This document shows, piece after piece, positions 22,140 through 33,974 of a stretch of DNA of 64,000 nt. The notes beneath the pieces were generated by a model. It worked only from the letters and a program-made list of their open reading frames with translations. It did not search any database and was not told where the DNA came from. Source of the DNA: Craterostigma plantagineum (lineage: Eukaryota; Streptophyta; Magnoliopsida; Lamiales; Linderniaceae). Every line of letters starts with the position of its first letter. Within the stretch, counting starts at the first letter, position 1. The stretch covers positions 248,001 through 312,000 of the forward strand of contig JAPQWV010000637.1 of the NCBI GenBank assembly GCA_027422505.1, written 5' to 3'. Both the position numbers and the translations under genes were made by a program.

Positions 22140-22383
22140 TATTATTAGATAGGCCGACACGCACGGGTCCCCTGCATGCTGCGGGGACCCTGAGCTTACG
22201 TTCGGGTCTCTTGCACTTGCACGCAGGGTCCACAGCACGCATAAGCACTGGATCCGTGCTTACTTGCGCTGGAGACTCGTGCTATGCCGCACTGGGGACC
22301 CATGCGTGCCAGCGCGGGGACCCTGGCGACATAGTAAGGGAGCCGTGCTATGCTGCGTGGGGATCCAGGCGATGTAAACGCTA
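22140..22383 (+). repeat. GC-rich degenerate repeats, right side of the MULE
   Basis: Phrases such as 'cggggaccc', 'gtgcttac', 'gccgtgctatgctgcgtgggga' repeat in this block and match the compositional class of the left and central MULE repeats. It ends where Sirevirus leader homology starts. Confidence 0.65.
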
Positions 22384-24131
22384 AGACCTAGCGAAAATCA
22401 TTTGTGCTCGACAAAGGGTTTTCGGTCAATAGAATTATTTTGACTCAGCGAGAAACTTACTTAACGTACTGTTTCTTACGTTTGAAATAAATTCACGATC
22501 TGAAAATTTTTCTCGACCGAAGGATTTTGAGCAATTATTTTCGCTCCAAAATTTTATCGCTGATAGTTTCACGCACATGAACAGTACTATCATATTTATT
22601 ACGACGAAATTATTTTTTGATCAAACTTCAAATATTGAATCAAAAACTATTTCTCGACTGCTTTCTAATCAAACGCTACTAACTAATTTGTTACTTGTGA
22701 AGCACGTTACATCAGTTCAAACTATCGAAACAATCAACGAAGTTAGATCAACTCTTCAACTAAGATGGATGCTTATTCGCTTGGAAACGACAACCATCCG
22801 CCAATTCCGAAACGCGGAGAATACATAATCTGGTGCAACCGTTTCTCGAATTTCATCGAACTCGAAGAGCATGCCAAGTACCTTCTCGCATCTCTCGAAG
22901 AAGGTCCACCTCATTTTTTGGTCGAACAGGCAGCCAACCCAACAAACAACCCGCCTCTGCTTGCGACTCGACGTCTTAAGACTCCTAGTGAGTATACTGA
23001 GACAGACACATTGAGAGCTAAGGCTGACCTCGGCTGTAAATCTTGGCTCATGCAAGGCATCCCAAATGACATATATAGACAGATCGACAGCATTCCTATA
23101 GCAAAAGGAATGTGAACTCTATCGCAAGATGCAGCGTACCAAGTCGGTGTCAAAGCCAACAAGGCCAACATACTAACGGTCTACGACTCTTTCAAGGCCA
23201 AACGAAAGAGAGTCTAGGAGATCTTCAAAGATACCTCACCCTTCTCAACGAGATGAGGAAGATAGAAACCTCCAAACGAACATGGAGTCAAATATTCGAT
23301 TCTATCCTCTCTGCCCTCAGAATGGAAGAAGATATCCACTCAAATTCGACATAACAAAGACTTGGAGGAGTTGGATATTCACGCTATCTTCGACAATCTC
23401 GCACAACACGAGGAAGACATCAGCGAGATTCAGAAGGAGCAAAAGGGCAGACCGACTGAGACTCAGTTGCCTTAGTCTCAAGGAAGAGAAGCTATAGACC
23501 TCGCAAGACAAGGCCATTAGGCCTTCCACCCCATCAGAGTCGGAAGCTGAATCGGACTCCGACGTCGAGCCAAATATCCGAGCCCTAGGAAAGCAACTGG
23601 CTCTAATCGGAAAGATGATGAGCAAACAGTACTTCAAGAAAAAGTCCACATCATCAGCCAATAGACTCCGGACCACTAGCTCAAAGAACAAGAAAATAGC
23701 ACCATAGATCTCCGAAGTCAAGAACGGTAAAGAGTCAAACAAGTGCTTTAACTGCGGCAAATCCGGCTACTTCGCCCATGAATGCTCTCTCCCAAAGAAG
23801 AGAGATGCCAATTACTATTCCAAGAAGCTTCAACTCACAAAGCAGAAGGAAGCTGGAGTAGCTCTCATGGCGGAACAAGACCATTGGCTCGAGGATACAT
23901 CGAGTTCAGAGGAGGCGAACCTAGCCCTCAGGCCCGCTCGGACGAAGACTCCGATGTTGAACCCTCTAACCGGACAGATGATGACCAAGCATCCACACAT
24001 TTCAGGAGGTAAATTCCTTTAATTCCACATTATTGACCATGTTAGAATCGTACGAAATAGACTATGCTAAAATGAAACGTGAGCAGAAAAGCATAAAGGA
24101 ATTGGAAGAACTAGCTATAAATGAGCGTAAC

Positions 24132-27100
24132 TGTAATACCCGTAAATATTTAATTACGAAGTTGAAATAATTATTAATCTAATTATGTGATTTAGAAATT
24201 GTGGTTAAATCTTTCGTAACTTCAAGGTAAGATATATGAATTATATATGTCTTGAATTAATTGGAATGATCCTGATCTAAATACCCGAAAAATAGAATTC
24301 GGATAATAGAATAATTTTAGTATAAGACTTAGAGATTTTCGGACCTTGATCACGTGAGTGATCTAGTTGATTTTAGGACAGCATGCGAATTTCAATTTTC
24401 GGGTGAGACAGTTGGAAGTCTCAACGAAAATTATTTGGACCATAAGATTAATTTTGGCCCATCATTATTTAAGTGAAAGTCAAATTCGGGTAATATATAG
24501 AAATGATTTCTAGATGACTTAGGCTTATTACGAGATTACTTAGTCTAAAGGTAAATACCATCACCTGCTAGTCACTTCATCACGATTTCCCAACTTTAAG
24601 ACATATCCATTAGTTTATTAAGCAAGATATCGATTAGTTCATTTGAGCAAAGGCGATCACTTAAGGGAATAACAGAGAACGAAAAAGCTCTCTCAAGAAC
24701 AAAGAAAGACTTTCGGCAAACATAGGATTTATAACTATGCTCGGGATTCGGACGTGAGGTAGGTGAATCCTACAACACGTTAATCTATCTGAGTGTTATG
24801 ACTTTTGGTATTACATATTAATTAATTGATTTAAGTGATAACTGTGTGAAGTTATTGTGGTTTATGTGTTCTCTTTTTATATGTGATTTACGTATGTCTG
24901 AGGAGAATTTTATGTTGTCTCGTGACCGTAAATACGAGGATTAAAATTCCATATCTCGATTGTTGGGCTAATTATCGTGGTTTATATGTTCTCTTTTTAG
25001 ATGTGGTTTACTTGTTGGTATTCATGAGAGTAACTATCGGTTGTAGATAAATAGTTGAAATATAGGAAGTTGGATAGTATTTCCATGGGTTCGACTTATC
25101 TATGTCTGGGAAGGTGCACTATGTGGCTTGATTGGTAGGATTATGTGATTTATTATATGAGTTAGGTGGTTGATTCGTGATTTAAATACTAGGATTGCAT
25201 GCCAGAATCTTGATATAACCACGTCAAGTAAAGGACTAATGCTTATATCATACGTATTGGTGTTAGAACTGTCGTTGAGATACAAGGGTTGCAATTAGGG
25301 TCTGATGTAGTTTACTAAGTAGACTCTTGAGGATTTTAGATGAATTTAACAGCCCTAAGTTTGAATTCTAAGGTTTCTGAGTACACAATATTTTTAGAAT
25401 ATTAGTGTTTTTAGTTTCTTTATTTTTGGTATTAGAACACCTTAGTAATTTTCGGGTGGACGAATAATATGATTTTGAATAAATTTTTGGACTTAGGAAA
25501 ATAGATGTACGGTTAGAGTTTGAAATAGTTATGATTTAGGGTTAGAGATTTGCGGGTCTCTTTAGAATGAATTTCTTGCTGGAATGAGAAAATTCGGGTA
25601 GCTAAGTTTTATATTCTAAGACTTGAAGATTTTTGGACACAGAATGATGTAGGTATTTTAGGGTTTTCGATAGATGGGGATTATTAGTATTGGAAACATT
25701 TTCGGATGTGTGAATTGATATTGGCTCTTTTATATTTTGGGTTTTTCAAAGAACAACTTTCGGGTATGAACTGGGATTTTTGAGAAAACTATTTTAGTAA
25801 GTTCTGCGTAGAGCGGGAATATTCTCTCAGGGAGAATTTATTGTCAGTGTAATATTTCATGTTATGAGCATTGCACTTGCACACCAAACCAATGCGAGTA
25901 TTGAGTACCGTGTGAATCAAAACTGCCTTGTTATATTAGTGAGAAGGGGTAGAGTACAGTTACGAGAAATTTATGATTACTGTAGGAGCTGGGGTTATTA
26001 TTAGAGGACTAGAAATAGTGATCGGCAAGATAGTGCGCTAACTCGAGAACGGCAGACTGACGTAAGTTGTCGTATGCTTGGGGCTCGAGGCGTGTGTGAC
26101 TCAGGTGCATCAGGTTGATGAACGTCCGGTGCATAAGGCTTGGGCCGCGACTCGAGTACATCAGGCGGTAATCGTCAGTGTGTAGGACTTGAGATGTGGA
26201 GCTACCTATCATTTTAGGAAGTTGACGAGTGGGTCGAATATGCGACATATTATTTCGTGTACAACTGGAGGCATTTAGTAATGCATTTTATATTATTGGA
26301 ATAAATGGACTAGCAGGAAGATGTCCTTTGTGAACATTTGGACGAACTGCTAGTAAACTAGTGGGAAGATGTCTGCTGTGAACATTCAGACGAACCACTA
26401 GTTTAGGTTGAAAATAGTGGAATGAGTTATCTAGCAGGAAGATGTCTTTCGTGAACGTTTAGACGAACTGCTAGTACAAGCTATCTAGTGGGAAGATGCC
26501 TTTGGTGAACATTTAGGCGAGCCACTAGTATAGTTGTAGGCGAACTGCTAGTGGACTAGTGGGAAGATGCCTTTCGTGAACGTTTAGGCGAACCACTAGT
26601 ATAGTACAGGTTGCCTAGCAGGAAGATGTTCTTTGTGAACATTTGGACGAACTGCTAGTAAACTAGTGGGTAGATGTCTGGTGTGAACATTCAGACGAAG
26701 CACTAGTTTAGGTTGAAAATAGTGGAATGAGTTATCTAGCAAGAAGATGTCTTTCGTGAACGTTTAGAGGAACTGCTAGTACAAGCTATCTAGTGGGAAG
26801 ATGCCTTTTGTGAACATTTAGGCGAACCAGTAGTATAGTACATGTCTGGTGGGAAGAGGTCTGGTGTGATCATTCAGACGAACCACTAGTACATGTTATT
26901 AGTGAAATGAATTTTCTGACAGGAAGATGTCTGATGTGAACATTCAGACGAACTGCCAGTGTAGAATATTATGATTGTTATAAATACGCGATGAGAATCC
27001 AGATTGTTTAGTCATGATGTGAATTATATGTAGTTTGGGACGAAGGAAAAGATGAGTGTGCATTGAATTGTGAGATGATGTGAGAACGGGGATCGAGTGC

Positions 27101-27439
27101 CACTGCATATATGCATATTATTCACCTATTGGGCAATTGCTCAGGTTTTCGTGTTGTAGGCACAACGCTGATGCGCGTCGCGGCTGAGGCGGGCTGACGG
27201 CGGTGCTCCATGTACTTTTGAGGGCGGGACCGTACATGGATGCGACCTGTGGGCGACGTTAGGGTTTTGAGTGTTTAAATATTTGGGGCTACGTCCCGTG
27301 TATAGTGATGACGTTGTAGAACGACTTTTGTTGTAGTATATTATATTTTAAGAAAAAGATCTTTGTTGGACGGGCCTTCCGCGACTTACGTTGCGAAAAA
27401 TCCGTCACTAATTTTGATTAGAAAGTGAGGGTCGCTACA
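24132..27439. mobile_element. Solo LTR of a large (probably Ty3/gypsy) retrotransposon
   Basis: It starts TGTAATACCCG and ends GGGTCGCTACA, with a perfect 5-bp duplication gtaac at 24127-24131 and 27440-27444. It is 3308 bp with no coding sequence and no internal second copy of its ends. TGTAATACCCG…CGCTACA ends and LTRs of this size are typical of chromovirus Tekay/Del-type elements. A solo LTR arises by recombination between the two LTRs of an inserted element. It contains the palindrome array at 26310-26957. Confidence 0.8.
26310..26957 (+). repeat. Array of about 11 covarying palindromes
   Basis: Units of about 44 bp have the plan CTAG(C/T)(A/G)G – GAAGAT – G(T/C)C(T/C) – loop with GTGAAC – (A/G)G(A/G)C – GAA – C(T/C)(G/A)CTAG. 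Outer arms switch together between CTAGCAG/CTGCTAG and CTAGTGG/CCACTAG; inner arms switch together among GTCT/AGAC, GCCT/AGGC, GTCC/GGAC and GTCTG/CAGAC. Units start near 26310, 26358, 26431, 26485, 26556, 26614, 26663, 26736, 26790, 26846 and 26917. Spacers are irregular, several containing tagtata or gttatc. Confidence 0.85.
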
Positions 27440-28136
27440 GTAACTATCAATTGGTATTTGACGAAAAATTTCATGTAGAAATTCTTTTGTCAAATGCAAA
27501 TGAAATAATAGATAGTCTAGCATCAAGAATAGCCTCCTTAGAGATTAAAAACAACAACCTAGATAAAGCTCTGAGAGAAAGCAACATAAAGTTGGCCACA
27601 TCTTGAAATGACTATACAGCACTCTCTGAGGAAAGAAAAAGACTTTATTCTAGGATTAAGCTCTTAGACGACAGGCTGACTTCTAGGGGACAAACCGATC
27701 AAACGATTCATCTAAACCAACCCGTAGAAACTGACATTTACAACGCTAAGGAAGGTGCAGGACTAAGGAAAGTTGATTGTATTCAGCTCTATGATATAAA
27801 ATACATGGGATTTGGTCTAACCTCCGTAATGAATTTTACTGGCGCATCTGAGACAAATGCGCTAGAAGGAAAAAAGCGTAAATCCAAAACTAGGGTCGAG
27901 ATCCCCTTTGACTATACAGAATTGAATAACAGTTACAAAACTCGGGATATACCCCTGGAGTGTAACAGTGATTCCATATTTTCTTTACAACATACGAGTC
28001 AGTCCAAGGAAGCAACCACTTACTATTATGATAATTCTTCTAACCTTTACATTCCTCCTATGATTAAGAGAATTGAGGAAATGAGGTCATCCTTTAACAT
28101 TGAAAAGAAGAATTTTGAAGCTGAAAAGAAAATGTT

Positions 28137-28486
28137 TGTAGAATATACGCTTTAGTTGTGCTTTGATTTTATTAGTTGTCCTTGTAATTAGAGGCTTTAT
28201 TTGTATTGGTCCTTAGTTTAGGACTTGTTTGTTATTTACCAAGTTTGTTTGGTATAAGTACATTTGTACACATTGTGCTTAATAGAGAATTTTACTCAGC
28301 TGATCCGAAAGGCTTGCAAATAATATTCTTGAGAGAGAAATTCAGAAAACTTTCTCTCACTAAGCGAAATCTCTCTCGAAGCTCTCTAAGAAGGTTTTCG
28401 ATCGAAATCTAATTCTTATCAATTCTAATCGACTGCCTTAGATTTCAAGTCTAGGATCTAGGAGTTGATAAATCGAGGACCTAACA
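28137..28486 (+). repeat. 5' LTR of Sirevirus B
   Basis: 350 bp, starts TGTAGAATATACGC and ends GGACCTAACA. It matches 57198-57451 at over 90% by eye and, reversed, 58038-58368. It contains a likely TATA-region around ttggtataagtacattt. Confidence 0.85.
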
Positions 28487-28488
28487 AT

Positions 28489-28500
28489 TTGTATCAGAGC
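28489..28500 (+). promoter_or_regulatory. Primer-binding site of Sirevirus B
   Basis: TTGTATCAGAGC, one mismatch from the tRNA-Met-type TGGTATCAGAGC, 2 bp after the 5' LTR. Confidence 0.85.
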
Positions 28501-28726
28501 AGATTCGTTCTGTTTTGAATCGAAAATTGTTAGAATCAGATCGAAATTCAGTTCTGAAACTATTCCGTGCGAAGAACAGTTTTGGCGCGAAAATTAATTT
28601 CGATCTGAGAGCTTAATTCTGTGATTATTTGACTTGAATTCGATGTTTACGTGCTCGATTCAGTGGTAGAAATCATTTACGATTAGATCGATAGCGTTTA
28701 GAACATCAATTAAGCAGAATTGATTG

Positions 28727-29856
28727 TGTTACGAATATGCCCTCGAATGCTATACGAGGATTAGATTGTACAGGGCCTTAGATTATTTATCATTCGACCT
28801 TTTGTGTAATAAGATATTTTCGTGTGTTTAATGAAAGACATTGTTCGTTTATTGGATATAAGAGTTCTTTATGTAGCATCCGGTAAAGCAATAAATGCAT
28901 AAATCCAAATGTGTCGAGTTGAGTCACTGTTCTCGATGGGTACGAGAGAGGAAGGCACCAGTGGACTCTTAACCTCGAACATTAAAAGTTCGTAAGCCTG
29001 AGGCTCCAGTTGGGTGCTGGATAACCGATCACGGCTTATTTGTCGATGACCTATCGTAGTGCCGATATCACGCTTGGAAGCGGAGGTCATGACTTGTGAT
29101 ACGAATCGAATCAAGGGATTGACTCGTTTCATGGACACTGACTCACAGGTCGTACGGTCGAACATGGGTTATTACTTAAGCTAATTTCGAAATATGCCTT
29201 TGAGGGTATTTTCGGAATTTGCATATTTGATATAAATAAATATGGAATAAAATATTTGGAATATTATTTATTTAAATTTAAAAATTAATTTAGGATTAAT
29301 CGAATTCCGTACCATATTTAAATATACTTAGTTTAATTTGATATTTAAGTTAGTTTTCTAATAATAGTAAGTTTCCTTAGGTTTGGATTTGGAATTCAAA
29401 AGAGATTACGATTTGGCAAAAATATCTCACACTTTAAGGACTAAGATGTCGAAATCCAATCCTTTAATAGGCTAAGAATTTTGTGCTCCAAAGGTAGAGA
29501 AAAAAGAGGTGATTTTCGAAATCAACGGAAGGCACAAAACCCACACCGAATGCACGTTTCTCCCACACGACGGCTCAGTTCTCTCTAGCCATCTTCAGAG
29601 AATTGATTTTGTGGTACACTGCGAGAAGGCATGACGATCTAGTGCCATCCACCACCAACGACGAAGTTTGAAGAAAAGGACGAGGAGCTGCCCTTGCGTC
29701 AACTGGTAATTCTCTACGGGTTTGACCCGCCTTATTGCATGTCTATGTGTTACTATTCTGATCCAAGCTACGAGGGCAATGGGGGAGCCCGGAAAATTTT
29801 TGTTCCGCACCGTTCCCGGGACGTGGCGACTCCGGCAGATGCCGGGTAACCCAACA
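28727..29856 (+). repeat. Left LTR of copia F, internally deleted
   Basis: It starts TGTTACGAATATGCCCTCG and ends CCGGGTAACCCAACA. Compared with the right LTR it lacks the segment corresponding to about 38718-39470; the junction is at gttattacttAAGctaatttc (about 29172). Confidence 0.9.
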
Positions 29857-31347
29857 GTGGTATTAGAGTGGGCGCTCGTGATCGGAATCATAACATATTT
29901 AAATTGAAACGAGGTGTGTAGGAGACGATCGAAATGCCGACGCGGTTCGACCGTTGTTGGGCTGTCCGATGCGTCGTTTGCCAATACACGGCCATCCACT
30001 CGTGCGGTACGGATCGACGAGGAACCACAGATCGGATCGAGACCCGCGCAGCGATGGGACCCGGGCAGCCGCGCATTGTGCGCGGGCTGCGAGCAGTGCA
30101 GTGATGCTGCAGTCGCGGGATCGGGCTGCTTCGAGCAGGATCATTTCACAGATGACAGCTCTCGCCTTGGCAAGGTATATCTCATGAAACACAAGTCTTA
30201 TACTTTTGAATGGTTCAATGAGTACAAGGATTTGGTGGAAAATCAGACTGGAAAGAGTATCAAAGCCGTTCGGTCAGATCGAGGCGGCGAGTACATGAGC
30301 CTCGAGTTGAGGAGTTCTTGAAAGAGAACGGGATCATTTCAAAGATGACAGCGCCCGGAACACCACAGTTGAACGGTGTGCCCGAACGCAGAAATTGAAC
30401 TCTGTTGGATAAAGTTCGATCTATGCTGAGCTATACAGACCTGCCCATATCATTGTGGGGTCATGCCCTATTGATAGCGGCACACATTCTAAATAGATAT
30501 CCTACAAAGTCTGTTGATCGTATTTCGTATCAGATAGGGACTGGACGATGACCGAGCTTGAATCACATTAGAGTTTGGGGTTGCCCCGCATTCGTCAAAA
30601 AGCTAAGACAGATGAACTGGAATCGAAGGTTGTGAAAGGACATTTTGTCGGGTATCCTAAGGATTCCATGGGATACCAATTTTACTTCCACGACGATTAG
30701 AGAATCATTGTAGCCCTTCAGGCCCACTTTGTTCGAGAAGGTGGAGCGGGTCGCGAAGTAACTCTTGGAGAGTCGTCAGAAGCGCTTTCACAGACTCCAG
30801 TGTCAGATGACACCGTAGAGCAGTCCAAGATGCAACCTGAGTTGCGCAGGTTGTGTAGAGTATCTCGTCAGCCTGAGAGATACGGGATGGTCAACATCGA
30901 GCACGAGGTTGCTGCAATGGAAGGGAATGTCGGAGACGATCCCACTACCTATGACCAGGCAATCGGGGATAAAGATTCGGAGAAATGGCTTATAGCTATA
31001 TGATATGGACTAAATTAGATGGGCCAAAAAAGTAAATGATAAGAAAAGGCATGTTAGGCCTATGAGAGGATATTTAATATTTAATTAATGATAAATAATA
31101 GAGAGGGACCTTCAGGAACCTCCGATAGGTAGTTGACGACCCCCAAGATGGAAAAAGCTTCCTCAATACGCTTCTAGGTGAAAAGACAGGTAAAAGCTGC
31201 TTCTGTCAGGACTGCAAAAAGCTGCATGAAAGCTGTCAAAGGCTTGTCTCTGACAGAAGGCCTGTCACACTGCGCAGCACATTGTCCCAGAGGGTCATAT
31301 CACCAGGGATCTCGGATGTACCTTTAGGCAATATCCAAGAGTCTCCT

Positions 31348-31355
31348 ATATAAAG
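31348..31355 (+). promoter_or_regulatory. TATA box in the left LTR of element E
   Basis: tatataaa followed by ggggacttcatc; the same box recurs in the right LTR at about 36117-36124, consistent with the LTR promoter. Confidence 0.5.
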
Positions 31356-31643
31356 GGGACTTCATCATTTTTGCAAGGATCATGATCAGAATACGAAAAT
31401 ACTCTCTAGTTTTCTCTCTTTTGAGTGTGTTAAACTTCTCTTTCGATACTTAGCATATTTAGAGCGAAGGTAAGGATTAGTTGAGTGTGTAATTCGTCCA
31501 AATACAGTGAAAGGAGGTTTTAGAGCGCCCGTGGACGTAGGATCTGCAAAGATCCGAACCACGTAATTCCTTGTGTTATTTCCTTTACGTCCCTTAACGT
31601 CCTAATACGTCCCAAACAAGCCCCCAACGTCCCAGATATATCC

Positions 31644-31977
31644 CGTTGGTCCCGATTTTCACCCAAACGAACAACTTCGGACGGATTAAACATGCCTAAT
31701 AGATCGGAATCGAGAACGGGCGTGGGGCTTGGTGGTGTTCTTGAGGAGGCTCTCTCACTCTAAAATTGTTTATTTGATCTACACACACAAGCACACCTAA
31801 CTATGTGTTAGGGTTTTAGTATTTATACCACAAGTTGGTATATAATAGTTGGGCCCTTGTGTAAGTCCATTACAAAATAGCTACGGGCTAGCCCATTACG
31901 ACCTAGCCCAAATTAACTAAAAGCTAACCAACAAAGATATTATAATGAAATTGAACACTACAAAATATTTCCTAACA
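31644..31977 (-). repeat. Left LTR of element L (3' LTR)
   Basis: It starts CGTTGGTCCCG (the partner has TGTTGGTCCCG, so the terminal TG is mutated) and ends CCTAACA. On the minus strand a TATA-like tataaata (31827-31820) is followed 3 bp later by aaaccctaa, a telo-box (31816-31808); both are repeated in the right LTR. Confidence 0.9.
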
Positions 31978-31985
31978 ATCTCCCC

Positions 31986-33126
31986 TTAGTGTTCAATCTT
32001 CAATTCAGCACGGGATATCTTTGTTGGGCGTATTGGAGAAATCTCGAGTCCTAACAGACTCCCCCTACAAGGGATATTTCCTCTTCTTGCGGAGGCATTG
32101 AAGGCTCGGCTAGGACTCACTTGTGAAGATTCTCCAATCTTCTTCTTCACGACGCCGGATTCGTCGTCTTCGAATGGAAGTTGTCTGGTTCGGCCACGAA
32201 GTTGACTCGTCTGGCTCCAGAAGAAGGTAGGCGTGGGGTGTAAAAAATGTGCCAAGGCTCTATTGAAATGTGACTTTCAAGAGTAGGGAGCCCGGTCTCC
32301 AGAGTGGTCAGCGCAGTGGTGGCGGAATGTGGTGGGTGAGATGTGCCATGGTTCCTTCGAGTGTTCCATTATGAACAAATAGCCTGACACATCAGAATGT
32401 GTGCAGAGGTAGTGGAAGGCTCCGGCGATGCGTAAGCGCAGAGGTAGTGGAAGCCTCCGGCGTGGCGTAGTTTGCGTAGGTGGTGGAGTAGGTGTTGTGA
32501 GAGGTGGCATAGGTGGTGTGAGCGGAGGTGGATGATGGTTGCTGCTGATGCTGATGTACGATCTTCAACTCAGTTCTTCTCCTTTACTCCCCCTTGAGAT
32601 GATCTCCGTCTTTGGGATCGTCACGTCGTCCGTGGGACGAGTCTGCCTCTGGCGTTGATGGTGGTGATGGTGATGTGGTGTGGCGTTGAGTGAGGCAATC
32701 ATGTGGGATTCTCAGGAGTAGCAGCATTTGGCTTTCCTCCAAGTTCATTTCGAAACTTGGAAGAAGCGGAGCAGCATGTGGTGGCGTAGGCGTAGGCGTA
32801 GGAGTGGTGTCGGTGATGGGACCTTGTCCTTCATAGATCCTCGTGAACTCGAGTGCGTCATGGAATGTGTAAGTTCCTCGCTGATTGCTACAAGTCGGGT
32901 CACCATCACGAACGGGGTAACTAACCAGATGGGGGTCACAAAGACGCTCCGTCGTCACAACATCGAAACGCGTGTCCGATAAGCCGCCTGTTTGCACAGG
33001 ACGGGAAAAGACGGGGTCACTAAGACTTCCCGTTGGCATCATCAATGAGACAGATTCAAACGATTGATGGCCTAGGCTCACGGTTGTGGTGACGTTGGCC
33101 GTGCTAGGTCTTCCGCTCTCAGTCAC
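31986..33126 (-). other. Minus-strand open frames in element L, unrecognised
   Basis: The frame 33126-32584 (about 180 codons) is rich in Ser, Thr and Pro, including a TPTPTPTPP run; 32255-31986 (about 90 codons) ends SRAELKIEH next to the purine tract. Neither has a domain, signal or membrane segment that I recognise. They may be remnants of a linker or post-pol region or chance frames. Confidence 0.3.
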
Positions 33127-33974
33127 AGAGACATCACCGAGCGTTCGGGCAAGTTCACGAAGAACCTGCGGTGCGTAAAGAGTGTTTGTGTCCTAGAAAT
33201 TGGAAAATTTCGGTGCGTGGGGACACTAGACTCGACGTGGGTGGAAGAGGTGCAGTGAGAGGCGGGCACTGCATGTTCAACATCAACCGTCTCCAAGTGG
33301 GGTGGTGATGGCTAACATGGTTCCTCTTGTGCGAATGAAACAGCTATCTGCGAAAGGATAGCTGAGTGGTTGGGAGGGGTTAATTGCGCGGTTGGACCAG
33401 ATGCCGCGACTTCTACTCGGGAAACGAACGAGTCGTCTCCTGTACCTATGGGCGAGGTCCGGGTTGTGGTGAGATATGACAGCGGAGTGCGATGATGTTG
33501 TCGTTGGTTCGTAACTCCTGCAAGCGACTTACGTCATCCTCCCGAGATCGTTGATTGGATCTTTGCGTGGAGGAGGATGTCGCGCGACCTAGACCTAGAT
33601 AAGAGGCTAGGGAGTCTCGTTCCTGGGTTAGGATCAAGGGGGTTTCACCGATCCATGGGAACTGTGGTGGCGTGGCGTGATCGCGTTGAATGGCGACCAC
33701 GAGCGATGACGACGAGGGTGACCCAAAACTGTTGATCAGACACTTCAGGGACTAGTCTGGTGGAAGGTGAGGGCGTAGTGAAGAGCATGGTGGCAGAGGA
33801 CTTCTCCATGTAGCACACCATGATGGAATGGATGGCAGTGGGTGGACGGTGGAGTCTGGAACCTGAGATCCACATCGTCTAAGCATCGAGATTGGATGGC
33901 GCGCCCACTGATGGTTGGTTGATCTCTTGTCAACCCTTCTTTGTAGGTCCGAGTTCTGCACGGATTTGTACAGA

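Larger units (their letters stand above)
14245..22383. mobile_element. MuDR-like (MULE) element carrying a DUF1985-Ulp1 gene
   Basis: A mudrA-type transposase gene (+) and a DUF1985-Ulp1 protease gene (-) converge on a shared spacer of GC-rich tandem units; similar GC-rich units flank the pair at 14290-14780 and 22140-22383. In Arabidopsis and melon, MULEs carrying Ulp1-like genes are known (the Kaonashi type), often without long terminal inverted repeats; I likewise see none here. The right edge is placed where Sirevirus leader homology begins (about 22384); the left edge is approximate and no target duplication was found. Confidence 0.65.
22384..28136 (+). mobile_element. Sirevirus-type copia fragment A (leader and gag only)
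   Basis: It aligns with the leader and gag of Sirevirus B (40600-43680): the leader from about 22384, gag ATG at 22765, and an end inside gag at the first base of B's 5' LTR. It lacks its own LTRs and all of pol. A 3.3-kb solo LTR (24132-27439) sits in its gag. The clean break at B's LTR suggests that B inserted into A; the other side of A is not visible. Confidence 0.7.
22765..28136 (+). pseudogene. Sirevirus gag (copy A), interrupted
   Basis: It starts MDAYSLGNDNHPP and continues with the capsid (SRRLK-like RRLKTPSEYTETDTLRAKAD, LMQGIPNDIYRQIDSIP) to a TGA at 23113-23115. Readable pieces in other frames follow (LTLLNEMRKIE). The zinc knuckle is CFNCGKSGYFAHEC at 23744-23785, with Tyr replacing the zinc-binding His. 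After the solo LTR, the coiled-coil and C-terminal region resumes (27445-28136; MGFGLTSVMNFTGASETNAL, IKRIEEMRSSFNIEKKNFEA). Sirevirus Gag proteins are long with a C-terminal coiled coil, which fits. Confidence 0.78.

Noticed and set aside
26310..26957. CRISPR-like array (regular repeats with spacers)
   Set aside because: Plant nuclear DNA, no cas genes, the units are palindromes that vary in step and the spacers are short and irregular.
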